Assembly (NCBI GenBank): GCA_943704525.1
Contig: CALSCQ010001264.1
Coordinates: 1-32,000 of the forward strand
Source: Pigoraptor vietnamica
Taxonomy: Eukaryota; Opisthokonta; Filasterea
Direction: 5' to 3'
Length of the DNA: 32,000 nucleotides
The translations under genes and the position numbers were made by a program. Under the pieces are notes generated by a model, which worked only from the letters and a program-made list of their open reading frames with translations, had not been told where the DNA came from and did no database searches. This document shows, in pieces, positions 1-9,759 of this stretch (its first letter is position 1; each line of letters opens with the position of its first letter).

Positions 1-88
<88 letters not shown>

Positions 89-198
89 CGTGCGTGTGTG
101 TGTGTGTGTGTGTGCAAGGACATGCCTGCGACGGAGAGTTGACGTTCGCAACGTCACAAGTGAGCTTGGGATCGCCTTCTGCCGCCACTCTCTTCACG

Positions 199-232
<34 letters not shown>

Positions 233-378
233 CTCTGTGTGTGTGTGTGTGTGTGTGTGACTCTGTGTGTGTGTGTTTTTGTGTGTGTGTGTGTGTGACT
301 CTGTGTGTGTGTGACTCTGTGTGTGCGTGTGTGTGTGTGTGACTCTGTGTGTGTGTGACTCTGTGTGTGCGTGCGTGC

Positions 379-440
<62 letters not shown>

Positions 441-500
441 CGTGTGTGCGTGTGTGTGTGCGAGTGTGCGTGTGTGTGTGTGTCGTCTGCGGGTGTGTTG
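1..500. repeat. (TG)n microsatellite block
   Basis: Positions 1-114 are an almost pure (TG)n run with a few TGCG steps. A unique stretch follows (115-200). From about 202 to 483 there is a second TG array, broken at intervals by GACTC, which makes a crude minisatellite of TG blocks separated by GACTCTG. Open frames here would be Cys-Val or His-Thr polymers and are not genes. The unique stretch 501-685 shows no gene I can support, although it ends in a good pyrimidine tract and acceptor at 684-685. Confidence 0.95.
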
Positions 501-685
501 TGCGCCGTGCTGTTCATCGAATTGAGAGTCGTTGCGACTGGATCGCCGATTTGCGTTTTGTTCAACCGACGCATTTCTATTGAGCTCTTGCTATCGGATC
601 AGCTTAAATCAGAGACGTGTGTCCATCGACTCCACGTTCATCATGCGTGCTTATTTGGTTCGCTTGCCTCTCTGTCTGCGTGCAG

Positions 686-1905
686 CATCGAATCCGTTTC
701 CATCGCCGGCTGTTCGTTCAAGGGCGCGGAAGTGTCAGTCAACGGAGACATGGCCAGCACCGAGGGCAACTGGCAAGTGTCGCCCTTCGCGTGGCTTCGA
801 ATTCACTCTTGCGTGTCTTGGGAGCTCGTCTTTGGATGGGTATAGTTGTCGTGGAGCTGTTGTTGGTCTGCTCGGCCGCACGCTTACTCTGTGCGTCCCG
901 TCGTCGTCGGGTGCATGTCACGCAGGAATCTTCCCGCCAACGCACTCGCGACAGTCGACAAGAAGCGCGAGGCGATGCCCGTGGAGATTGTCATTGTGAT
1001 GACCAACGGCAGCAAGACGACACTCACGGCGTCCCTCCAGGGCAAGTACTACATGGGTACCACCGGAACAGACAAGGTGCGAGTGCGTGCGTGCGTGCCT
1101 GCGTGTGTGTGTGTGCGTGTGTATGTGCGTGCGTGCGTGCACGTGTGCGGGTATTCGTTGCAAGTGTGCGCTGTTACGTTGTGCAGTGGTCTTGTGTCGC
1201 GGTCGCTGTCTGCTGCTGGCAGCTTGCGAGGCTCCTCTGCGTATTCTGCGCACATGCGTCTTCTTCCATCGTCCTCACATTCCTCTCCTCTCTGTTTCAT
1301 ATTTCCAGAACGTCACCGGCCTCAATGCCGTCAACCTTACGTTCGATCTCGGCAGCGGCTGTGCCATTGGTACGCCGCACTACGAGGGGGGCGAGGGCCG
1401 CAGCCGCGCCCCGTCGGCGGGTATGGCCCGTTCTCCCTCCCTTGGCTCTGCGTCTTCTCCTCTTCCCAACCGACAGTCGCTCGGCGCGTCCAGCGCAATC
1501 CCAATCCTCGCGCCTCCGCCCAAGAGCCCCTCCCTCGCACCCTCGGCGTACGGCACCTCGCCCAACCCGGCCGCCCTGGGCACTTCCCCGAACGCGGCCG
1601 CTTACTCGACGTCGCCGAACGCGGCCGCTTACTCGACGTCGCCGAACACGGCGGCGTACGGTGCGGCGCCTCGTATGGAGCGCACCACGTCGCTCGGCCT
1701 GTCGTCCGCACCACCAAATGTGTACTCCACGTCAACCGGAGTGAAGCGCATGTCGTCGCTTGGAGCGAGTGGCGTCCCTGAGCTCGATTTGGACCCGTTT
1801 GCGCCCGCACCGACTTCGCCAGCGCCCGCCGCGCCGGCGCCGACGTTCTCGTTTGACGGCGAGCTGATTCCGGGCCTCGCGCCGCCGCCCACGTCGCAGC
1901 GCTGA
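686..1905 (+). CDS. unrecognised protein, 3' part; Pro/Ser/Ala-rich C-terminus
   Basis: I read exons 686-790, 926-1076 and 1309-1905 (TGA), about 284 residues, with the 5' end missing. The intron 1077-1308 (GTGCGA...TTTCCAG) is convincing and joins in phase 0. The intron 791-925 is weaker (donor GTGGCT). An ATG at 750 could instead be the start. The first 100 residues look like a beta-rich fold (segments such as MPVEIVIVMTNGSKTTLTA), but I do not recognise the family. The rest is low complexity, with two exact 27-nt repeats at 1591-1644 encoding NAAAYSTSP, and ends with LDLDPFAPAP and FDGELIPGL. A DPF tripeptide occurs in clathrin-adaptor ligands, so an endocytic accessory role is possible, but this is only a hint. 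Function unknown. Confidence 0.5.
1591..1644 (+). repeat. two exact 27-nt coding repeats
   Basis: Two identical 27-nt units (1591-1617, 1618-1644), each with a GCGGCCGC octamer, encode NAAAYSTSP. A diverged third unit follows from 1645. They lie in the low-complexity tail of the unrecognised gene and keep its frame. Confidence 0.9.
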
Positions 1906-2406
1906 GAGGCGTTTCTGCCCGGATCCTGTGGTTGTGAGATGCTGGCGTCTGCGCGTGTGCGTCTGCGTGCTGCTGCGACTTTTTGTGTGTGTGCTGCTGA
2001 GACTTTTCTGTGGCCGTAATTCGCGTGAAGCTTGTGATGTTCAATTGCGGCGGACGTGGGACTTGCAGCGTCTGGACCCTTCTATTGCCTGTGGTCTGGA
2101 ACGAACCGTGCACACTCTCTGGTGCCGTCATAAAAATGCCGAAAGTATCAAATGCTGTCTCGGTATCTTTGCGCGCCCGAGGGGATGCATTGTCACGTGG
2201 CGGTGTACCACTTCTTCGGGTTTCAACGTGTCGCACTTCGGCCGTTTTCGTTAACCCTGTGTCCAAACATAGGCTCGTGACGTGGGATTCCCGCCGCAGT
2301 GCGACGGCGTAATGGCGTGATTGTAATCAGCGCTGGTCACGCGATGTATTCAAACAACGCGCGCGGGCACGTGAGGAACTAAAGAAGCGCACGCCGCGCA
2401 CGTGCG
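1906..2406. other. convergent intergenic spacer, no gene seen
   Basis: This 500-bp spacer lies between the end of the unrecognised + gene and the end of the E2 gene on the - strand. It contains short TG-rich pieces (1950-2000). The open frames on both strands read as arginine- and cysteine-rich noise without splice support. It probably carries both 3' UTRs. Confidence 0.6.
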
Positions 2407-4062
2407 CTACTCCTTTGGCCGCTTCTCGGCGTACTTTTTGATGTGTTCCTCGACGTTCTTGACGAATTTTTTCTTGTCGTTGACGTAAATGTCGGCAATT
2501 TCCGTGGAAAGGGGGTCGTTTGGGTTGGGCTCGTCGATAAGCTGCACCAGAGAGAGGAGGACTGCGGAGGAAAGTGGAGAGATGTCCGATAAGCACACGC
2601 CAAGAAGCGTGGCTATCGACTCAAAAACGAGGCAGGCATGCGACAGCGTTATAAGAAGTGGGGGGCGATGCCCTGTTGGCGTAGCGCAGGACAATTTTGA
2701 AAGAGAGCCATATAAAGACATGCGCCACAACTGACTGCGTGTGAGCATGAGTGCGGATGAAAGGCGAAGAGGGAGATTTTGGACCCAGGGGAAGTTTACG
2801 GCTCAGAGGGTTGTTCAAGGACTCCACGACGAAAGAGAGCCTCAGTTCAAAACGAAAATCGTAAGGGAAGGGCTGTGCCACACCGAGCCCCCATCGACAC
2901 TGACGAAAGAGAAAAGGGGAGACCCACCCTGGTGCACGCGCGTGGCGGGCTTCCAGTTGTCTTGCTTGAGGAGGGCCATGCACACCTGGCCACTGTCGTC
3001 CACGTTGGGGTGGTATATCTTCGTCTTGAACAGCACCTGCAAGCACCGAAGCGCGAGTTATCGGCAACACACTCTTTTCTCTCTCACGCTGATTTCACTT
3101 CCCACGCCAACCACGCAACGAGGATCGATGCGGCTGGAAGACAGACGCAAACGACAGCTCCATCATGAGCCGCGCAGAGTAGCAGTCGCAACCACACATG
3201 CTCCTCCGTCGCCCTTCGAGCAATGGACGCACGCACCTTCGGCGGCTTGAACGGGTACTCTGGGAGAAACTGCATGGAGACCTTGTACGCGCCCTTGTTA
3301 TAAGGGGCCGTGTCCTGCGCAGGTAGTGGGAAGTCGGTGGGAGCGTGAGACTGGCAGAGCAGCAAAGGCGTGTTCAACAGCACGTGCACGGCGTAAGAGG
3401 CTTGAAGAGAGAGGGCGACATAACGAGCGGAAAAGGGAAAAGATGGGGGTACTCGTGCGTGAAAATGTCGGGATTGAGTTCCCAAAACAATAGACAGACT
3501 ATTTGGAAAAAATGCACACCGCGTGCTTTGGTGTGGTGTCTGTGTGTGCGTGTGTCAGTGTGTGCGTGTGTGGGCGATTAGAGAAGGAGACGAGAGAAAT
3601 ATCATACGCCTCCGACAATTGCGAAGGAGGACGGGCAACAACAACACTTGGAAATGCACACGACAGGCGCGTGCTTTGGTGTGCGTGTGAGGGGCGGGGC
3701 GATTAGAGAAGGAGACGAGAGAAATATCATACGCCTCCGACAATTGCGAAGGAGGGACGGGCAACCTATAATTATAACAATCGCAGTGCGATGCGCGATA
3801 ACATTGACGGGGCGCACGTCGACAGAAATCCCACCCACCGGCACGAGGAGAACCTCCCAGTTGAATAGGTCCGACTCGTCCACTTCGACGTTTCGCACCG
3901 TTTTTATGTCCATGGCGTGCAGGTCTTGCAGCTCCTGCGCGGCGGCAGATTGGGTGGGCATCTCACGCGTTGATAACTGGCGAACAAATTGAAAATCTCG
4001 TGCAACGTTAGCGCGTCGACGCAGCAGCCAACCTTTGCGAGACGCTTTGCCGCGGACGCCAT
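2407..4062 (-). CDS. UBE2L3: ubiquitin-conjugating enzyme E2, UBE2L3 (UbcH7)-like
   Basis: Five exons on the - strand (4033-4062, 3839-3934, 3237-3314, 2928-3036, 2407-2561) give 155 residues, against 154 in human UBE2L3. E2s accept ubiquitin as a thioester on a cysteine and pass it to an E3; this family serves RBR and HECT ligases in cytosol and nucleus. The start MASAAKRLAK joins in frame to ELQDLHAMD, matching the family's first helix. Visible are YPFKPPK (62-68, with the E3-binding Phe64), the HPN motif (77-79), active-site Cys87 in GQVC, NWKPAT (95-100) and the family-type tail KKYAEKRPKE. One oddity is that the region after Cys87 (PNPNDPL, 117-122) resembles UBE2D and not UBE2L3: Asp120 stands where human UBE2L3 has His119. 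Introns are 98-700 nt with standard ends. Confidence 0.93.
3503..3764. repeat. tandem duplication inside E2 intron 2
   Basis: Two direct copies, about 3503-3638 and 3648-3764, lie in the intron between E2 exons 2 and 3. A 57-nt core is identical in both (3574-3630 and 3699-3755). The left parts share GCGTGCTTTGGTGTG but differ in the length of a TG stretch. The near-identity implies a recent duplication. No coding meaning is seen. Confidence 0.9.
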
Positions 4063-4803
4063 GGCCGCAACACAGCTCAAAGACGAGCGCTTTTGGCGGA
4101 GTTGAAAGGAGATGCGCTGTTAACGGCCGAGAATTTTTCTTCGCTGTTGTCTCACTCGGTTTGCGAGGAGTTAATACCGCGCCGTCCGCAGTTTGATGCA
4201 GACGAAAGGTTGCCTGCGCAGCACGACGGCGGCGGAGAGATAGGACGGCTGTGGAGACGGGATCATACATGAGAACGAAGAGGTGTGATGGATAAGCGGT
4301 GTGTGTGTGTGCGTGCGTGCGCGTGTGACTGCGTGTGCCCGGTGTGTGTGTGCGGGGTAACCGGGAGCGTCATCACTCTGTCGATAGCTCGCTTGAAGTC
4401 AACACCCACCCATAGACACACGCCGAGGGCACAGCACACGCAACGACTCCTTCTCCTCCCTCGCTTCCTCTCCTTCAGAGTACGCCCTCGCACCCTTCGT
4501 TGTGCCCTTCGTTGGCACTCCGGCCTCGCATCAAACGCGTAAACCGCTCCCTCCAAAGCAGCGGATCGCACGCAATCTCACGAACGCAAACGGTGGTCAC
4601 TGCCACGTCAGCGGGGGCATCTCTCCTCTTCAGAATCGAAGGAAATACCGCGGTCGCAGTCGTAGCACGGCCATGACAGAACGCACTGCGTCTCCGGCGC
4701 CCCATTCGCCGTCGCGGATAACGCCGCGCGGTCCCCTCCACGCGACGACAGGTGTGCATCGCAATCAACCGGTGGCGTTTTGCCTCCCAGCACTCACGCA
4801 GGC
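4063..4803. promoter_or_regulatory. divergent spacer between E2 and TMEM41 genes
   Basis: This 741-bp stretch separates two divergent start codons, so it must hold both promoters and 5' UTRs. It includes a short TG tract (about 4299-4345) and a pyrimidine-rich stretch at 4447-4480. I see no convincing TATA box and no further exon; the open frames on either strand lack recognisable protein character. The promoter assignment rests on gene orientation alone. Confidence 0.5.
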
Positions 4804-6305
4804 ATGCCAGGCGCAGATTCGAGCGGATCGAGTGCGTCCCGTGCGCAGTCGCTCGCACTGTTGGCCGCTGTGTTTGGTGCATCGGCAGTGGCGCTCCAGA
4901 TTGTCCTGTCGCGCTTCCCGGCATTGGAGGGGTGCGTGGACGGACGTCTTGCGTGAAAGTGGCTGTGGACGGGCTTGCGGCAGTGAGATTCCCGAGATCT
5001 TGCTTTTTGAAATCCGAATCCGAATCCATGATGCGAAGCTCAACGTGCCTTGCATCGTAACGCATAGTTCGCAGTGCAAGCTTGCGATGTGTGCTCGGCC
5101 TTTCGTTTTCTGACAGTCGTTCACGATACAACTAACAGGGAAGACGCGGCGCGCTTCAAGTTCCCGCGCAACCTCGACGACGCAAAGGGCCTCTCCCTCG
5201 TGCTGTCGCGTTACACGGACACGCACTTTGCGACCGTCTGGACGGGCTTCGTGTTCACCTACGTCTTGTATCTGCCGTAGTCTTGCGCGCGACTGTGCGT
5301 GTGTTGCCTTGCACCGTTCGATTGAGCCGATGGTCTGCCGCTTCGCAGCCGTCGTGTGCGACAGATGCGGCTCTGTTGTCGATCTATGCCCTTGACTGTA
5401 TGCCCTCCCTTCGCGCTCTCCTTTCTCTCTCCCCGCCGATGCATTGCGGTGGCCCACAGCCTGCAGACGTTTGCGATCCCCGGAAGCATCTTCCTCAGCT
5501 TCCTCTCGGGGAGCCTCTTCTCCTTTCCGCTGGCGCTGTTCACGGTGTGCCTGGTGAGCAAATACTTTGCGTGGCTATAGTGACGACATCTCGCGTGCCT
5601 ATGCAGCTGGTGTGACCGTTTTGGACGTGCTCGTCTCTCTTGTGTGCGCTTGTCGCAGTGCTCGGCGGTGGGCGCTTCCAATTGCTATCTCCTGTCGAGC
5701 GTCGTCGGTCGCGGACTCGTCGAGAAGTACTTCCCCGACCGCGTCAAGGCGTGGCAGGCACAGGTTTGTGTGCGTGCGTGCGTTTGTGGATGTGTGCATG
5801 TGTTTGTATGATGCCCTCCCCTCTTGCCATCCCCTCAGCCTTACGTGCCGCTGTGTCTCACACGCACATTACCTTGGTCGGTGCGCAGCTGCAGCGCCAT
5901 CGGAGCGAGCTGCTCAACTACATTCTCTTTCTGCGCATCACGCCGTTCCTTCCCAACTGGTTCATCAACATTGCGTCCCCTGTCATCGGCGTTCCCCTCG
6001 GCCACTTTTTCGTCGGCACGTTCTTCGGTGGGCGGACGTGTGTGTGCGCGAAGAGTTGCCTCTCCCGAATCATTACGCGCGCACCTCATTATGCGTGAAA
6101 CCCATCCCTCGCTCCACTAACAAACACGTGCGCACACACAGGCGTGGCGCCGCCGTCTTTCGTGGCGGTGAATCTCGGGCGCACGCTGCAACAGCTGACG
6201 AGCGCTTCGCTACCAATGTCAACGGTCTTGTCGCTCATTGCTGTGGGGTTTGTGGCCCTGGTGCCCGTCGTCTTCAAGGACAGGCTACGCAAGAAGCTAG
6301 AGTGA
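4804..6305 (+). CDS. TMEM41B: TMEM41-type VTT-domain membrane protein
   Basis: Six exons (4804-4931, 5139-5267, 5460-5553, 5659-5763, 5889-6027, 6142-6305) sum to 759 nt, 252 residues; human TMEM41A/B are 264 and 291. TMEM41B is an ER lipid scramblase needed for autophagosome and lipoprotein biogenesis. The match to the family is close: FKFPRNLDDAK, then YVFLQTFAIPGSIFLS, the VTT core RITPFLPNWFINIASPV, and GTFFGVAPPSFVA. Several hydrophobic segments span the protein, with a first one at residues 16-36. The tail is basic (DRLRKKLE), but I do not claim it as an ER-retention signal. Splice choice at 5267/5268 is set by homology: it restores YVFLQTF, whereas reading on gives a stop. The protein could be a TMEM41A or TMEM41B orthologue; the unsplit ancestral form is most likely in a protist. 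Confidence 0.93.
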
Positions 6306-6454
6306 CGCCGCCATGCGCCCGCCCGCGTGCTCGCAATACTCGCATGTACATACGCACGAAAGTCGCGGCGCACACAGGTTGCATTATATGTGAGCATATT
6401 GCATTGGTCACGCAAAGGCCCACTTTCGTTGTAAGGGTTGTAAAGAGCGTTCCT

Positions 6455-7879
6455 TTAACAAAACCCAAAATTGTAGATGGCCTCCTTCCCCGCGACGTGG
6501 AGCACGCCGTCATCGCCCACGTCCCACATATTCGCAAGCCCCGCCGTCTGCAGTGGCGCACCACGCGACGCCGACGTGGCGTCCAACACAAGCGTCGACG
6601 TGCGCGCAGCAATGTCCAGCGAGTATATGCCGCCCTCGCCATCGGCAGCATACAACACGCCGGGCGTAAGAAGCGTCGCGCCGACGACCGCACCCGCAGC
6701 AAGCGGCGTCGAAAAATCGACGTTGGGCAGACGCGCGTAGCCGTTGCGTACGTCGAACGCGAAGAGAGTGGACGGCGCCGACGGCGAGCCAGCGTACAGC
6801 GTGAGGGAGCCGTAATCCACTGCTACCCACGTGAGGTCCACGTCGGCGACGAGGGCAGGCGTGCCCACAGGCTCAAGGGTCGACGCCGAGAGCTCGACAA
6901 TGGCCGAGCCCTTGGACGCGTCGCTGTTTGCGACGGGCATCACAATCTTGGCGCCGAAGAAGTCGATCTCTCCGATGGACGAGAAGCCGGCCGCCTGGAG
7001 GTCCGCGGGTACGGCATCCACGTTCGCCGTGTCGATGTCGAGCGTGTAGTTTGTGCGGTAGACGGACGTCCCCTTCGCGAAGAACCAGTGCGAGCACGAG
7101 TCGTCGGCAATGCCGGTCGCGCCCGCGAACGGCGCAGAAGCGAAGGACGAGGGAGAGCCCACCGCACACCACTTCGTGTCGTCCCACACGCGCTGCTCCG
7201 GCACCGTTCCACGGCACCGCTCGCCGCTTCCGCACGCCGCGGGCTTGTCCTTGCCAGTGTATGCGGCGCAGATGGCCGTCGTGAGGCACTGGCCGTAGTC
7301 GCCGCCGTCCGGACACGACGGACAGTCCTTCCACTCGCCGTCGTGCACGCAGAAACTGGCGCCAGACAGGAAGATGGTGCAGCTCGCGCGAACGCCCGCC
7401 GACTGCGTGTTGTTGACGGAGGCCGTCATGAGGGCGCGGCCGCGATCGCCGCTCGTGCACGCGGACACGTCGGCGTAGCTGACGCCGACCTGCCCCGCGC
7501 ACTTTTCGGCATTGCTGGGGATGAGCGACTGCGATTGGTCCTGGCACACCGCAAAATCGAGCGCGGGGAGAGACGTGTCGGACGGCGGCGCAAGATCGTT
7601 GACGCACAGCTGCTGAATGTCCCCCGTGCACTCGTTCTGTCCGTGCATGCACGTGAAACCCGTCGACTCGGATGCGTTGACGGTCGCAATGTACGACAGG
7701 CGAAAGTCCACGATAGGCGCGAGCGCAGTCACGTACGGCCCGAGCGTCTCCTCGCACACGAGCGCATCGGGGCACTTGGCCATGACAAAGAACGTCACGG
7801 GTACGCGCGGGGCGGCACTCGCCACGGCCAAAGCGACGCACGCAAGGAAAAGGGCGGCAAATGCACACGCGCCCGCCAT
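6455..7879 (-). CDS. secreted/lysosomal GILT-like thiol reductase with C-terminal propeller-like region
   Basis: A single uninterrupted frame of 474 residues, intronless unlike its neighbours. The start is MAGACAFAALFLACVALAVA, a clear signal peptide; an upstream in-frame GTG is not used. Residues about 27-230 match the GILT family (lysosomal disulfide reductases): CPDALVC at 36-42 in the active-site position and CMHGQNEC at 77-84, the GILT signature CxHGxxEC, followed by a cysteine-rich part. The animal CxxC is here Cys-x5-Cys, a spacing I recall from fungal and protist relatives. From about 240 to 474 there are repeated strand pairs with Gly-Asp turns (for example IGEIDFFGAKIVMPV, LYAADGEGGIYSLDI), like blades of a beta-propeller. 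GILT proteins in animals are about 200-250 residues and lack this part. Its ligand is unknown. It converges with TMEM41, 149 bp apart. Confidence 0.85.
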   Translation of the reverse strand: MAGACAFAALFLACVALAVASAAPRVPVTFFVMAKCPDALVCEETLGPYVTALAPIVDFRLSYIATVNASESTGFTCMHGQNECTGDIQQLCVNDLAPPSDTSLPALDFAVCQDQSQSLIPSNAEKCAGQVGVSYADVSACTSGDRGRALMTASVNNTQSAGVRASCTIFLSGASFCVHDGEWKDCPSCPDGGDYGQCLTTAICAAYTGKDKPAACGSGERCRGTVPEQRVWDDTKWCAVGSPSSFASAPFAGATGIADDSCSHWFFAKGTSVYRTNYTLDIDTANVDAVPADLQAAGFSSIGEIDFFGAKIVMPVANSDASKGSAIVELSASTLEPVGTPALVADVDLTWVAVDYGSLTLYAGSPSAPSTLFAFDVRNGYARLPNVDFSTPLAAGAVVGATLLTPGVLYAADGEGGIYSLDIAARTSTLVLDATSASRGAPLQTAGLANMWDVGDDGVLHVAGKEAIYNFGFC

Positions 7880-8247
7880 CTTGTGTGGGGCGTCCTCCGA
7901 GAGACGCACCAATGTAAGCGGGGAAGTATAAACGGGAAAAGTACTCCCCTAACGCCCCGCAGTGGAAAATGGGCCGCAGAAAGAGCGAGATGCACGCAGC
8001 GGAGACGTGCTTTGTGTGTGTGTGCGACTGATAGCGGCAAGCACACCGACAGGGTGAAGGTCACATGACGCCAAACCCCCACCCAGCACTGCACTCGCGA
8101 TCTTCTCCACCATGTTAGTCCAGCAGAGTCAGTCTAGTCCGGCGCACTGTTTTGAAAATCCGACTGTCGATGATTTTCAAATCTCCCCTTCTTTCGCACT
8201 CCTTTGCACTCAGCGAGGCTCGAAGGTTTGCCTCTGTTTCGACGAAA
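7880..8247. promoter_or_regulatory. divergent spacer between GILT-like gene and MPDU1
   Basis: 368 bp between two divergent start codons. A short TG run occurs at 8012-8023. There is no obvious TATA element. Both promoters and both 5' UTRs should lie here, inferred only from gene orientation. Confidence 0.5.
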
Positions 8248-9617
8248 ATGGTGTTTGGTCTCTCTGGACCGATCGTGTCCGAAGCGTGCGACACGGAACT
8301 CTTCGTCAAGCTGAATCTCCTTGATGGTATGTGCACATGTAGCATCTCGTGCGTCCTCGACTGTGCGTACGCGTGTGTGCGCCTATGAACAAGCACGCGC
8401 GGTTTCCTGTGAGCGCACGCTGATCTCGGTGCATCCTGCAGCGCCATGCGTCAAGTTGGCCATTTCGAAGGCACTGGGCTTCGCGATCATTGCGGGGGCG
8501 GCCGTCGGTGAGTGTGCCGTTTGCGCAGCTGCTATGTTTAACACCTTCCCCGCACTTTCAAACGGGCGCGCATGGCACTCCACAGCTCGCGCGGCACTTC
8601 ATATCGTTGAATTTCACTGTCATCCTCTTCGTCTATGGTGCATCATCTCGCTTATGTTCAAATTTCAACGCACGCAACGCGCAGTCAAGGTACCGCAAAT
8701 CCTCAAGATCGTGAACTCGGGAAGCGTGGCGGGTCTCAGTCTCTCCGCCTTCCTGCTTGAGCTGACGGGCTTCACGATCGCCGTCGCGTACAATTACCAG
8801 CAGAAGTTTCCCTTTGGGTGGGCAATCGCAGTTGTCGCAGGATGTTCGCACGCGTGCATTTTGGGCCTGCTTGTTATATGTTTGCATTGCGGGTCTCTTG
8901 GTACAAGCATTTCAATGATCTCCGTGTTGACGTGCACGATCCGTCGCTCCACTCTGCTAGTTCTTATGACACTGTCGGGCGCCCTCTTTTCTCCCAACAG
9001 CACGTGGGGCGAGCTTGCGTTCCTTGCGGTGCAGAGCGTCGCACTCGTCGCGCTGATGCTCGTGTACTCGCGCAAGGGCTTCCTCTTCCCCTTCTTTGTT
9101 GCTGGCTACGGTGCCTTTGCGTACTCGCTGGCCACCGGTGCTGTGCCCCCCGAGACACTCAAGACGATGCAGGCCGCCACGATCCCCATCTTCACTGTCA
9201 GCAAGCTGCCGCAGGTGGGGCCCGCGCCATATGGGACGCATGCAACGCGTTGGAACACCACACGATCTTGATATCGTGTCACGCTTTGCTGCCCGATGTT
9301 GTATCTCTATATTCTTGCAAAGTATTCTTCACATCCACGTGCGCGGTATGGAGCCTTTTTGCCTCGCTCACCCACGGCTCGTGCAGATCTGGGCAAACTT
9401 TCGGAACGGGCACACGGGCCAGCTGTCTGCGATCACGACGTTCATGAACTTTGCGGGGACGGCCGCGCGCATTTTCACGACGCTGACGCAGGTCAACGAC
9501 ACGCTCATGCTGACGTCCCACCTCATCAGCACGGCGCTCAACGGCATCATTGCGCTTCAGATGCTCGCGTACTGGAAGAAGACCAACGCCGTCACGAGCG
9601 ACAAGAAGAAGAAGTAA
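8248..9617 (+). CDS. MPDU1: mannose-P-dolichol utilization defect 1 protein (MPDU1), PQ-loop membrane protein
   Basis: Five exons (8248-8326, 8442-8507, 8685-8817, 9001-9214, 9387-9617) give 240 residues; human MPDU1 has 247. MPDU1 is an ER membrane protein required for use of dolichol-phosphate-mannose and -glucose in N-glycan, GPI and mannosylation pathways. The alignment is collinear with the family: CDTELFVKLNLLDAPCVK, first PQ-loop KVPQILKI (Pro52-Gln53), GLSLSAFLLEL, TWGELAFL, second PQ-loop KLPQ (Pro163-Gln164), then NGHTGQLSAITTFMNF and ARIFTTL. Seven hydrophobic segments are plausible, as in SWEET/PQ-loop proteins. The tail is lysine-rich (SDKKKK), a possible ER-retrieval signal for a membrane protein. 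All four introns are GT-AG and every junction is fixed by homology. Confidence 0.95.
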
Positions 9618-9759
9618 GGGGCGTCTGCGCGTGCGCACGTGGGGGATGGGGTCGAACCTTTCCGAAAAAAAAAATGAAGTAGTGTTGTTGTTTTGGGCCC
9701 CTCAGAGCACACATTGTCAAATGTAATTTCACTTTTAATTCACTTGGACGAAGGCCAGC

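Noticed and set aside
1-500. Cys-Val and His-Thr polymer frames
   Set aside because: They are translations of (TG)n/(CA)n in all phases and have no start, splice or codon evidence.
1337-2266. A 309-codon - strand frame
   Set aside because: It is antisense to the third exon of the unrecognised + gene and runs into the spacer. The composition is Arg/Thr/Pro-rich noise.
5567-8068. A continuous 833-codon frame on the + strand
   Set aside because: It crosses TMEM41 exons in the wrong frame and then runs antisense to the GILT-like gene. Its Arg/Ala/Val-rich text is the usual shadow of a GC-rich gene on the other strand.
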